Source: Phycomyces blakesleeanus NRRL 1555(-) | Taxonomy: Eukaryota; Mucoromycota; Mucoromycetes; Mucorales; Phycomycetaceae | Length of the DNA stretch: 64,000 bases | NCBI RefSeq assembly: GCF_001638985.1 | Contig: NW_017265135.1 | Location: 1,107,223 to 1,171,222, forward strand | Reading direction: 5' to 3' | In this document: positions 54,015 to 64,000 of the stretch, piece after piece | Numbering within the stretch: the stretch's first letter is position 1 | Layout: every line of letters begins with the position of its first letter | The notes under the pieces: generated by a model | Database searches by the model: none | What the model saw: only the letters and a program-made list of their open reading frames with translations | Told to the model about the DNA's origin: nothing | Position numbers and translations under genes: made by a program

Positions 54015-54470
54015 CAACATTTGTGATCGAGGCTCTAAAAGTATCCAAAAATTGTACGAGATTCAGTGGTATTTTAGCGTTATTCGCTAAATTTTTGTTG
54101 CTGATAAGTATGCGCACCAAGTACCAGAATTGCTGCTTGTAAATGCCGTTAGGTATTGAATCATGAGATAATGCCAGACAGTGACTGATTGTGAATATCA
54201 TTGCCCTGGATATGATTTTACTGGGCTCGTTTGAAGTAGTAATAATCTTATTTTTAAGTGGCCATTTGTATGTACTATTGACAGTAGCATTCAATGGGAG
54301 TTTTTTAGGAAATAGAAGTATAATTGGGAATTGAAACATGTACCATTATCAAATGAAGCTTTTTCTTTATAAAATGTGCATTTACAATGCTTTTTTCTTG
54401 CATGTCCTCTTTCTCCACAATTCTCACACACAAATATCTTAAAAAAAATAATACAATTATGATTGAATTA
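54015..54470 (-). pseudogene. Decayed Fanzor-like gene, 5' part with zinc knuckle
   Basis: On the minus strand the piece VCENCGERGHARKKHCKC (zinc-knuckle-like, codons around 54401-54430) is followed by TFYKEKASFDNG and a possible GTACAT donor. A long open frame then reads LNATVNSTYKWPLKNKI...ISRAMIFTISHCLALS...FWYLVRILISNKN and runs into the inverted-repeat arm at 54014. An N-terminal zinc knuckle before a helical region is typical of mucoromycete Fanzor-element proteins. Its strand and truncation point fit the 3' remnant at 46075-47118. Confidence 0.45.
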
Positions 54471-55234
54471 CATAAAGCTACTTGAAGTACTTAAATTATT
54501 TATTTGTTACCTTTAAAAGTATCATCTACGTTTCCTTCAGACTTTCTTTTATTGAAAATTTATCTTTTTTTTTCGAGAATAAGACTTTAAAACATGCCAA
54601 AGTAAGAATAGGTTGGAAAAAAGATACGCATTAATATCAAGATGTGGTCATCAATTTATACTGTATTGTGATAGATTGATGATTAATGAATCTGTATATT
54701 TATGTAGAAATTAAAATACAAAATTCATTAGTCCAGCCGCTTTCCAAAGGTCTGAAAAAATCAAGCAAGCAGCAGAAACAACTTCATCGATGTATTGTAA
54801 ACAGCATATTTCTCTTGAAATATTCAGATAATTAAACATAAAGACGTCTGAAAATTGATTTCTCTTTGTATACATTTTATTTCGTCTAAAAAGAAGCCCT
54901 AATTTGTCTCAATCCCAAGTAGAAACACTGTGAAATAATATTACTAGTCTAACCCTATTTATATACATATATGCTCTTTACGGTCTTATATCTATATATT
55001 TATTCATTTATTATTTTTATATTTCAAACACTTGATTTTTCTTTATCTCCTTGTAAGATTAGAGGGAGAGGGGGGTTTATACTTTATCTTGCAAGGATTC
55101 AAAGATTATGGCGGGAGTGCAAAAAAGGTGCATATAGAGAATCTCGAAAGACAATTCAATATTCCTAGCCTATTGTACTTCGACTTTTCAGTCAAAAGAA
55201 CTAAAGTGCCAAAAAAGAAAGTCTGAATATATAT

Positions 55235-55265
<31 letters not shown>

Positions 55266-55497
55266 GTAAAGCCAGTTCACGCGTACACAGATTTTCATCG
55301 TGCCCGAATCATAACTTCATCAAAACGAGAGCCTCATCAATCTCATCTATTTTATATTAAGCGTTTGTTTGATTTTTCAGACTACTCTTTATACAAAAGA
55401 AAAATAAAATAAAATAAACATCAATCCCGGATAATCTGTAGACATCAGAGGTACGTCATTCCATAATGGAGCGCGTTTCTTACTGAATCCCTCAGTA
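54471..55497. other. Right flank of the repeat island and tup1 upstream region
   Basis: A/T-rich; no gene. A TA/CATA microsatellite lies at 55228-55264. The last 200 bp before the tup1 ATG is the presumed promoter and leader. Confidence 0.5.
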
Positions 55498-58256
55498 ATG
55501 TCTGTCTACAATCACCGGTCAATGGTCCCCACGCCCCAAAACCGCATCATCGAGGTTTTGGACGCAATTCGAGGAGAGTTTGAGAAGATTACCCAAGACA
55601 TTTATCTTTACAAAAGCGAAAAAGATGACTTTGAACATAAAAGTAAAGTTTACACAAGTAACCAGAAGAAGATGGCAAATCAAGCTGGATGTTTGTAGCT
55701 CAAATCAAATTAACTTGGCTGAATCATTATCTTCTTCTCTTTTTTTGTTTTTAGTGGCTCAGCAGACGCAGGAGATGAGCAATTTCCAACAAAGCTTGTC
55801 TGAACTGGAACGGTCGCAGCAGACTTTAAAGAAGCAGTATGTAGGAGTGGTGTTGATGAAAGAGATGGTTTGGCCAACGCGTGTTTGTGTTTGTTTGTTG
55901 TTAGGTACGAAGATGAGATCGCTAGACTGCGTCAACAGTTGGAACAGGCACAGGCTCGTACTGGTGGTGGGAATGGGAACAACAATGGCAGTGTTTCTAA
56001 CGGTCATCCTGAACTTACCCCTGGTCCTTTCTCCACCTCTTCTGCTGGCCTTCACTCCCACCAGCCACCACCGCCAAACATTGGTCCTGGCTCAAATTAC
56101 TTTGGCGGCATAATGAATGCTCATGGCCAAGGTCCGCTCGGTCTGGTTGCGCCCCCGCAGATGAATGAACCAAGCTATCCTATTCAAGCAGCACCTTTAC
56201 CTACAGCCCCCAGCAGCTATATAGGCTCAAACAGTCCTGGATTGTACCAAACTCCAGCAAAGGCTATATCTCAACCCCCACCCCCACCTCCTCCAGCACC
56301 TTCTGGGCCGTACCATACAAAGGACGAATGGCCTTGTAAGTTGTTTCTTCTTCGTTATTGTTTGTGTGTATACAGATAGGACAAATCATACTTTGTGATT
56401 ACATAGCTTTTTTTTGGTTATTGGTTTTTGCTCTTATATTTTTTTACTGTAATTATAATTTATATTTTGTTTGTTTGTTTGTAGCTGGATACGGGTTTCC
56501 TCAGCGTGTGAGTAACCCTCCTGCTGTTCAGAATCAAATGGATATGAATTCTGGACAGAAACGTAAATCTGGATCCATTCCTCCTGGACCTCCTGCTGGC
56601 CAGATGATTATGCCTACTGGACGCCCTGCTCCAAAACCCCAGGCAGCAACAGGGATTACGGGAAATCTCGCTGATGTGGACCCTGATAGTGTCCCTGCCA
56701 ATATGAAAATCGAAGGAAAAGATTGGTTTGCACTGTGAGTAATTGAGTTGTGAGCTCGTAATGTCGTTTAAGACTTACTAAAAGAGAACCCTCCCAACAA
56801 AAACGACAATTACTACCAGATTCAACCCCAAGGCAGCTCGCTCTCTCAAGGTTAATCTGATGAGCACGTTAGAGCACGATAGTGTTGTTTGTTGTGTCAA
56901 GTTTAGTGCAGATGGACGACTTCTTGCAGCAGGATGCAATAGATCTACCTATATTTACGATGCAATTACTTCCCAAAAGATCTGGTAAGTTTTTTGCTTT
57001 TTTTTTGTCCTTATTTATACTTATAAAAATATGACGTATTCTTGGTTAGTGTTCTTCAAGATGATAATGTCCAAAAGGATGGCGATCTTTACATTCGTGC
57101 AGTCTGCTTTAGTCCAGATGGAGTTTATCTTGCTACTGGTGCAGAAGATAAGCAGATCAGAGTAAGTTTATGGTGTATATTGTAATATCAGAAAGCAAGA
57201 AAAAGTATAGTATTGCTTGTTTTATTATTAGTATTAGTATTATTAGTTATTCTTCATCAAAAAAAATATCAACATACTCACAAGTAAATAGATCTGGGAT
57301 ATTGCAAAGAGAAGAATCCGCAATATATTACCAGGACATGAGCAAGACATCTATTCACTTGATTTTAGCCGTGATGGACGAATCATTGTTTCTGGCTCAG
57401 GCGATCGGACAGCACGGATATGGAGTATGGCAGATGGTCAGTGCTTACATGTTCTCCGTATCAAAGATGTCGATCAAAAGGATCCTGGAATTACCAGTGT
57501 TGCTGTTTCGCCTGACAGCCGCCTTGTAGCTGCCGGCAGCCTTGACAAGATGGTCCGTGTCTGGGATACGCACACTGGTAATCTTTTGGAGAAACTTGAG
57601 GGCCACAAAGACAGTGTTTACTCGGTTGCTTTTATGCCTGATGGAAAGACTCTTGTGAGTGGTAGTCTTGACAAGACATTAAAATTATGGCAATTGGGTA
57701 CACATGAGGGGCGTGGACATGGTATTGACAGAGACCGATCCAAGGGACCGTGCAAGATGACTTTTTCAGGTCACAAGGTAAGATGATATTACTATGATGA
57801 TAATTAATTATCACTATTATTATTATTATTATTATTATTATGTTGTTGTTGTTATGTATATTATGTTCTTTGTACTCTTTAATTTCAAATTATTGTTCAA
57901 GAGAGGAAATATGACGGCTAATATTCAATATGACTCTTTACAGGACTTTGTACTCTCTGTGGCGTGTACTCCCGATGGAAATTGGGTCGTATCAGGTTCA
58001 AAAGATCGTGGTGTACAGTTCTGGGACCCCCGAACAGGTCAAACTCAGTTTATGTTGCAAGGCCATAAGAATTCGGGTAAGTTTCAATTAAATTATTAAA
58101 CACTTAATTTACTCAAACAATTTATTTATTTATTTGCTTTCCTTATTGTCAATAGTCATTTCAGTGGCTATCAGTCCAGCCGGAAGACCCATGTTCGCTA
58201 CTGGCTCAGGTGATAATCTTGCTCGTATCTGGAGCTACGAACCATATGGCCCTTAA
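55498..58256 (+). CDS. tup1: General transcriptional corepressor Tup1
   Basis: Nine exons: 55498-55642, 55755-55836, 55905-56335, 56485-56734, 56820-56984, 57050-57161, 57292-57777, 57944-58076, 58156-58256, giving 634 aa. The N-terminal helix ([21 protein letters not shown]...[21 protein letters not shown]) is the Tup1 tetramerisation and Ssn6-binding region. A Pro/Gly/Gln-rich linker follows ([13 protein letters not shown]). After [19 protein letters not shown] come seven WD repeats: [138 protein letters not shown]. It ends [10 protein letters not shown]. With Cyc8/Ssn6 it is recruited by DNA-bound repressors to silence many regulated genes. Confidence 0.97.
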
Positions 58257-58726
58257 AACTCTACAAACTAAAACACAAGCCCCCACCCACCCACACACGC
58301 ACACACACACGCACACACATTCTTTCTATTTCGCATGTCTTTTTTTTTCCTTTTATGCAAAGATAAATAAAAATAATATAATAATCAAGAATAACAAAGG
58401 TAATATTGCTCTTTTTATTTTATTGTCTTTTTATCTGGTCTGGTCTGGTCTGATCTGGTCTGGTTTTGTTTGGCTTTGTTTGGCTTGTTTTGGTCTGTTT
58501 TGTATAATTATTTATTATATATGTATATGTGTATGTATATTATTTTATTTTGAAGAATACAAATCAAAAGAAAAGTAGAAGAAGAGAAAATAGGTATTGT
58601 GTGACTATATAGATTACATTTTGTGTGAGTGGGTGTGTTATGTGCATTTTGGAATGAAGAGAAAAAGAACAAAAAAGGAAAAGGAAAGAAGGGATTAGGG
58701 GCAATTACTATATATCAAATATAGTA
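58257..58726. other. 3' regions of tup1 and the tetraspanin-like gene
   Basis: 470 bp between converging genes. It holds a CA-rich tract (58285-58320), a stretch of imperfect TCTGG/TTTGG repeats (58436-58500) and TG-rich sequence. No gene seen. Confidence 0.6.
58436..58500 (+). repeat. Imperfect 5-10 bp tandem repeat (TCTGG / TTTGG)
   Basis: Repeated units of CTGGT then TTTGGC over about 65 bp in the 3' flank of tup1. Confidence 0.8.
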
Positions 58727-59876
58727 TTATAGCGGTGGTAAATTTGGGTGTGGTGTGCTGCTCTCAGGTGGGATTACAGAATAGCCATGGGGTACACCTT
58801 GGACTTCATATTTGATTGACTTCTCTTGTACCTCTGGTGCTTCCAAATCTCGGACCGGCGTACCGGTGCGTTCAAGTTTAAAGTAGAATGAATAGCATAT
58901 CAATAGTCCTGTTACCTAAGAATGCTCTTAATTGTTAGAACATTTTCGGGCTTATATAACTGATGCATAATCTATTTATTTCATTATAATTTTATTACTT
59001 ACTTGGACCACATTAATTGACCAAAGTTTCATTCCCCAAGAATAAATATCTGCTCCAAATGAAGCCACAAGATATGAGAAACATGGCTGTGTAAACTCTG
59101 TTCCTGGTGCAGGTCGATCTTCAGGTGTTCGATAACCCTGGCACTTCCACTGTTTCTGAAGAAGATAGAGAACCGAGCTACTGTTGCTCTCTTGGGAAAA
59201 TGCACGTTCCCAAGTATCACTCAGCTGGTCCTTTACATACTCCTCTCGATCCATCAGAACCCACGAGGATCTTAAAAGCTGAAAAAAGGCAAGCAGTGCT
59301 AAGGGTAGAAAGTACTATGCAAGACATTAGGTGTGCTTTCCATTTACCCCTTTTGGGGTATCTAAAATTGGTCTTTAGACTGACTACTAATTTGCTTATA
59401 TTATATAATTTTATTTTATTTTCTTACCCAGTGAATATGTTTACCCAAAGACAGCCAATGGAGACCAGAGAGGTATACAAACACTGCACCTACAGGTAAC
59501 CATTCGACGCGAAATCCAAACGACGGTAACAAAGAAATGTCGTCTCTAGTAATAGGAGCGCCTCTGATGGTATCATAAGATAATGGGCGATTGAGGTAAC
59601 TGGAAGCGTATAATACAAAGGAAGATCCAATACACTACGACCACAATGGAAAAAGAAGTCAGTAAATCAATCCAATACAATTAGATTTAATTCAATTCAA
59701 TTTAATTCAATTCAATACAGTAAAGTATATCAAGTGTATATAAAGAAGAAGAAAATAGATATATGTAATATATATCTTACGATTATTGCTAATAAACCGA
59801 TGGCTAATGACCATCGATACTGTTTTGCCCGACGTTTCTCTTCATTTTGAATAAGTAAGTGAACAAAACTGTACAT
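58727..59876 (-). CDS. Tetraspanin-like four-pass membrane protein
   Basis: Four exons on the minus strand: 59781-59876, 59428-59634, 59003-59278, 58727-58915, giving 255 aa. It starts MYSFVHLLIQNEEKRRAKQY. Hydrophobic segments are WSLAIGLLAIICIGSSFVLY, WLPVGAVFVYLSGLHWL, FSYLVASFGADIYSWGMKLW and INVVQVTGLLICYSFYF. Between segments 2 and 3/4 lies a hydrophilic loop of about 70 residues with Cys pairs (QKQWKCQGYR; FTQPCFSYL). The cytosolic tail is Pro-rich (PESSTPHPNLPPL). The layout and the loop Cys are tetraspanin-like; no textbook CCG motif is present, so the family call is tentative. Such proteins organise membrane microdomains. Confidence 0.62.
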
Positions 59877-60930
59877 GATGAAGAAAGGTGAAATAAATGC
59901 TTTTCTTTTTTTGGTTGTTTATATATATATATTTATTCATTTATTTATTTATTTGTTTAATGATTTTAATGATTTAATTATTTATTGTGTGTCTATGCAC
60001 CAATGTTCCATTTTAATCAAGATTTCATTCACCAAAATTGCCATATTTATATAAATACTAATCATTAACAGCGTACACTCTTTTCGGTAATTATTCGCCA
60101 ACTTTTGTAGAATATTTGCTGATCTTAAAAAAAATGGTCTTCTTCAGCGTCCCAAGTGTGGTGGAGCAAAGTATGAGTACAGTTACGCCACAGGAGTTCA
60201 TGTCCCGTGACTCGATGAAACTGTATAAACTTAAGAATATTGCGCTTTAATACTAAAAAAAGAGTCTTTCCTCTCGGAAAAAGTACATATATATTTTCTT
60301 TGATATTTATGAGTTTTCTATGGTTAACCAGAAGTAGTTTCAGAAACAGATATCAGTCATATATCCATACGTAGCAATATCGATCCCCAACACAGGTCAA
60401 ATATCTGGCTAAATCAATATGAAATTTAACCTAGTGCGCTGAAGAGGACTATTTTTCTTATAAAAAAAATCTAGGCTTTTTGACATATTTGAACTGATTA
60501 TCTAAATGCTTTGTATGGAAGTTAAGAAATTAATTCTTTTGTCAAACTTCATTCTAGCAATTTTTTTTTCACTTTTAGGTTAAGCTTTTCACTTGTACAG
60601 GCCAATCCCATACTCTCTTATCGTGCATGTCTTGTCAGGTACTTTCCGGCTCATTTTATTTCATTTATTCTTCGGCTCTCATCGGGTCCCTTACATATTA
60701 CAGTGCGCAAGATCTAGAAAAAAAAGCTCCAATAAAATATTCTTACTTGCCTACCGCTATTTTATTCCTCGTAGACCGCACGGATAAAAGTCGTGGGCCT
60801 TTAAAAAGAAAAAGGGTGTCCCATATAATAATTGTTTTTCGCGCCATCAAAAAATATTTTAGGGGCCCAGCACACACTACAATTATTCTGTCATCTGATA
60901 TTTTTTTATTCAAGCAATCAGCAAATGTTA
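59877..60930. other. 1 kb without a supported gene
   Basis: A/T-rich; promoter side of the tetraspanin-like gene. Around 60100-60200 (+) a short frame reads ADLKKNGLLQRPKCGGAKYEY, vaguely like the N-terminal zinc region of ISXO2/Merlin transposases, but too short and broken to assign. Confidence 0.5.
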
Positions 60931-60959
60931 CTATAGACTATCTACAAGAACATTAAGGT

Positions 60960-61320
60960 CACTTTGAAGAATATATTACAAGAATCGCATATTCTTAAAG
61001 ATCGTGTTTTCTCTTCCAAGTGCTGTTCTTGTTTCATTTTGCTTTTGCAAACAGACCAGAACTGCTTAATTGGATTCAGTTTAAGAGAATATGATGTTTA
61101 CACATAGCCGTAACCTCGCCTATATTGATATATTTCTCAACATCACCATTCTTGTGGTTAGGTGCATTAGCTATCACAATATAGTTTTACTTAAATTACT
61201 CATATTTGTCCAAAACATACATCGTATCATATATAAAGCTGAAGTAATGTCTTGTCCCAGTACCCACTTCTACTTGGATTCTAAGTTTTTCCTTCATGAA
61301 ATCGTATAATAAATAAAGTA
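60960..61320 (-). pseudogene. Decayed mariner-like (DDE) transposase fragment
   Basis: On the minus strand: ANAPNHKNGDVEKYINI (around 61172 and below), then SLKLNPIKQFWSVCKSKMKQ (61079 downwards), then LEEKTRSLRICDSCNIFFKV. Intact family members read DNAPIH-K...YSPELNPIEQFW, so the order and spacing fit the second catalytic half of a Tc1/mariner transposase. The catalytic Asp of DNAP is replaced (ANAP) and frameshifts and stops are present, so it is inactive. Flanking terminal repeats were not identified. Confidence 0.75.
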
Positions 61321-61659
61321 AATGAAGATGTTATAAATCATGGCCAATCTAAACCCTTCAAGCATGGTTGGATCTGTTTGTTTTTTAAAAGACCGTCCTC
61401 TTTCCAATATCTAATAAAAAAAATCAGTAGATTGGCTTATCTATCATTTTCAAAGTTAGCCATTTTGTTCGCTTGAATTTGGTGAATGATTTCTGAAAAA
61501 GAGTGTATTGGTACAGTCATTTGAAAACTTGGTTTATTTTAATCACAAAAAATTCTTGCCACAATTGCAGCCATAGTTTTTTTTTAAAAAAAAAGGAAAG
61601 AAAAACAGTATTATTATTATTGTTACTATTAAAACTAAAGAGCTAATAATATTTCTGAT

Positions 61660-62317
61660 TTACTCTTCAGCAGAGAAGTTAACCTTGGGGTTGAAGAAGA
61701 GAGAGTTCTTGCCCCAGAAAAAGTCCTAAGAGAACCAAATAAACATTACACACATTCTCATTATTAGTCACCCAATATACGTATATAAAAACGAGTATTA
61801 TATACTATACACAATAAATTACCTTTGCACGGAAGTTGATATAGGGGTACTTGATGTACTGGGGAGGGTGGTGAGCAAGGTGCTCGACGTGGTGGCTATA
61901 CAAGTTGTAAGCGTTGAAACCAGCAGCGGCAAGACTGAATTAAAAATAAAATAAAGTAAAAAGTTAATATTTTTTGGTTTTTGGTTTTTGGTTTATTTTA
62001 TATGTATACACAAAGTTAATGGAAACTTACGCAGGAATGCAGACGAAGATGGAAATCTTCAACCAGGTACCGGCAGCATCTACATTATTATGGATGACAT
62101 TATCAATATCTCGTCCCACTTTTTTCTTTCTTTCTTTCTTTTTCTTGATTCTCTTTATTACACGTCTTTTTATTATTATGTACGCACCAGCAGCATGGTG
62201 CTTAACCGCCTCGCGCTCGGCAAGGAATTCGGTAGCAGCGAGGGAAGACTGGGAACGGGCACCGGCACGCTTGACAGTGTTGATGAGCTGGGTGTTGAAG
62301 AGAGCACGGGAAGCCAT
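61660..62317 (-). CDS. cox13: Cytochrome c oxidase subunit 6A (Cox13-type), mitochondrial
   Basis: Four exons on the minus strand: 62188-62317, 62031-62079, 61823-61934, 61660-61725, giving 118 aa. It starts MASRALFNTQLINTVKRAGARSQSS, a mitochondrial presequence. The core reads AAGTWLKISIFVCIPALAAAGFNAYNLYSHHVEHLAHHPP, the single transmembrane helix and loop of subunit VIa. It then reads IKYPYINFRAKDFFWGKNSLFFNPKVN, the conserved C-terminal intermembrane-space part. It is a nuclear-encoded regulatory subunit of complex IV. It lies head to head with the complex I subunit gene to the right, with 186 bp between start codons. Confidence 0.96.
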
Positions 62318-62503
62318 TGTAAGGAAGTCTGGGAAAGAAACAAACAAGACAAGCGAAAAGCTAGCCAAAAATTGTTTTTTTTTGCCACGGTGGGTGGAAG
62401 AAGTCACGTGATATGGAGGGCCTGTCTGTTTTTTTTTCTAGTCGCTGACGTGGGTCCGTATTTTGTTTCTTTGCCGTCCGACCATCACTTTATACTCTAC
62501 ATC
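62318..62503. promoter_or_regulatory. Compact bidirectional promoter between cox13 and ndufb7
   Basis: 186 bp serve both genes. Visible motifs are GTCACGTGAT (62403-62412), which fits the Cbf1/USF E-box GTCACGTG, and TGACGTGG (62446-62453), a CRE-like site. Function is inferred from the motifs. Confidence 0.55.
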
Positions 62504-62972
62504 ATGGCCGACGCACCTGGTAAAGGAAGAAATAAAAAAAAGAGGGATAGAGAGAAAATAGAGAAGGATTGGAAAGATTCTTTTAATGTAGCGATACCTT
62601 GGATTCAAATACACGCGAACGATTATTGAGAAAGAAAAACAAAAAAAAACACCATGTAGAAATGAAGGCTACTCAGCAAGAGTTAAAGAAGGCTCGCATT
62701 CCTATTGAATACCGCGACTATTGTGCACATCTCTTGATCCCGCTCAACAAGTGCAGAGGCGAAACATTCTACCTCCCCTGGAAGTGTGAGAACGAGCGTC
62801 ACGAATATGAGAAGTGCCAATACGATGAGTAAGTGCTAAAATGAAAGCAATTTGGTCATAATCTCATGTAATGCGTGTTTATGCTTCTGTGCATCGATGG
62901 AATTTTTTTTCTGTGATTAGTTATAAGCGTCGTATGGTTGCCCTCAAGAAGGCAAAAGAAGACGAAGAATAA
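62504..62972 (+). CDS. ndufb7: NADH dehydrogenase (complex I) B18 subunit, NDUFB7-type
   Basis: Three exons: 62504-62519, 62660-62828, 62921-62972, giving 78 aa. The first exon is only 16 nt (MADAP plus one base). Joining it to the acceptor at 62659 gives MADAPEMKATQQELKKARIP. An alternative start is the ATG at 62662. The body reads YRDYCAHLLIPLNKCRG and LPWKCENERHEYEKCQ, a twin CX9C (CHCH) domain with both nine-residue spacings intact. This is the B18 signature. It is an accessory subunit of the complex I membrane arm on the intermembrane-space side, imported through Mia40. The reading frame continuing past 62519 into 62629 is intron. Confidence 0.92.
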
Positions 62973-64000
62973 AAAAAGGGAGAAGACGATAAAAATACCA
63001 GTCGATTTACTTTACTTATAGAGGATGCGCACCGTTGATTTTCATATTATATGTATGTATATATTTATATATATATATGGGTGTGTATGTGTGTTGCATA
63101 TATCCATACACTGTACAAAAGACAGATGAAATCAAAGTCGAAAAGAGAGATATAATTGGAAATTTATTTGAGAAATACGGTGTATATGTATGTATGTATC
63201 TGTCTGTACTTGTGTTTGTGTTTGTTTCTGGGCTTGTGTTTGTGTGCTATTTCGAATGGAAATAAACCAACTTTGCGGTGTATTATATATATGTTCGTGT
63301 GTATTGGATACAAATATACTGTTTCCAAATACAAGAATGATAAAGCTGCTTTTGATAAAGTAGATACAATCAACTTTTGTTAAGAAATATATTTCTTAAA
63401 GGTCAATTACCAATGGGATTGATTAACTTGCTTCATAATAATTATTATTAGATAAAGTGTAATAGAATATGTATATTTCTTACACTTTAATTTTTATTTT
63501 CTTCTTTTTTCTTTGTTGACATGATCAATATTAAGTTTCCTAATTAACAGATATTGGGTACAGAAATGCTGTAAAGAGATTAAAAATGTAAACATATGCA
63601 GATAGTATGACTTTAATTTTTATTTTTTCTATAAACGGCTTAAGTTTACTGGTTACACAATGAATGTTGCACGGGCACCTTTCATCTCATTTATGTAAAC
63701 TACTTTCACTAATATTTCGCACATAAAAAAAACAATACATCTGAGACAAATATAAAAAACTACAGAAGACTAATAGGGAATTTCACGCATTGCTATTGCT
63801 TTTGACTCTTGTTACTGATCTTAATGAAGCTCAAACAAGTGCTTATTTTGAAATAATACAAGATTTTAAGTGCGAAGTAGTGGCTTTTTTTTAATATAGT
63901 ATCATTCTCATATTAATTTAGGCACGCCCCCAAGTCGATTTATTTGGTGCTACTTGCAATCGTAATTTAAATTATAAAGAATACAAAAAGTAATATTAAC
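62973..64000. other. Downstream region without a supported gene
   Basis: A/T-rich to the end of the window. TA/TG microsatellites at 63050-63095 and a TGTTTG-rich stretch at 63205-63245. Frames here are low complexity. Confidence 0.55.

Noticed and set aside
60100..60210. ISXO2/Merlin-like zinc region
   Set aside because: Only about 30 residues with a weak Cys pattern and no DDE core nearby.

Overview
This window looks like nuclear DNA from an early-diverging fungus, most likely a mucoromycete (Mucorales-like). The genes are split by many short introns of about 50-160 bp. Intergenic DNA is very A/T-rich. The gene set is fungal (Tup1, Trs65, Sec24, mitochondrial ATP synthase delta), with some features yeasts lack (Atg16 with a WD40 domain, a Grainyhead/CP2 factor). 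The mobile-element relics are mariner-like and Fanzor-like, both common in this group. Exon models were built by hand from splice sites and reading frame; each closes to a whole number of codons.

Layout. 1-5.3 kb: Rad4/XPC (+) and sphingosine-1-phosphate lyase (-). 5.3-7.6 kb: no convincing gene. 7.6-16.2 kb: TRAPPII Trs65, homocysteine S-methyltransferase and a WD40-bearing Atg16, all +. 16.5-18.6 kb: glucose-6-phosphate isomerase (-). 20.5-24.7 kb: coatomer beta (+). 24.9-29.0 kb: a divergent pair of ATP synthase genes, F1 delta (-) and F1 beta (+). 29.6-32.3 kb: Grainyhead/CP2 transcription factor (-). 32.3-38.9 kb: gene-poor DNA with decayed frames. 38.9-45.4 kb: Sec24 (+), 5-formyl-THF cyclo-ligase (-), a ubiquitin-conjugating enzyme (-). 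46.1-54.5 kb: repeat island. 55.5-58.3 kb: Tup1 (+). 58.7-59.9 kb: tetraspanin-like membrane protein (-). 61-61.3 kb: mariner relic. 61.7-63.0 kb: divergent pair of respiratory genes, COX6A (-) and NDUFB7 (+).

The most unusual part is 46.1-54.5 kb. Two ~1.09 kb inverted arms (47119-48208 and 52926-54014) enclose a minus-strand locus. That locus holds a highly diverged 5.8S-28S rRNA sequence (about 50275 to 49073), almost without ITS2. Upstream of it lies a run of at least six look-alike, spliceosomal-type introns (50360-51211) between short non-coding exons. The whole 6.9 kb unit sits between what look like the 5' and 3' parts of one decayed Fanzor gene.

A second thread is splicing. Five introns in three genes (rad4, atg16, grainyhead) fit the reading frame only with a GC donor (GCAAGT or GCAAGA). 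No database search or alignment could be run; rRNA and family assignments rest on motifs recognised by eye.
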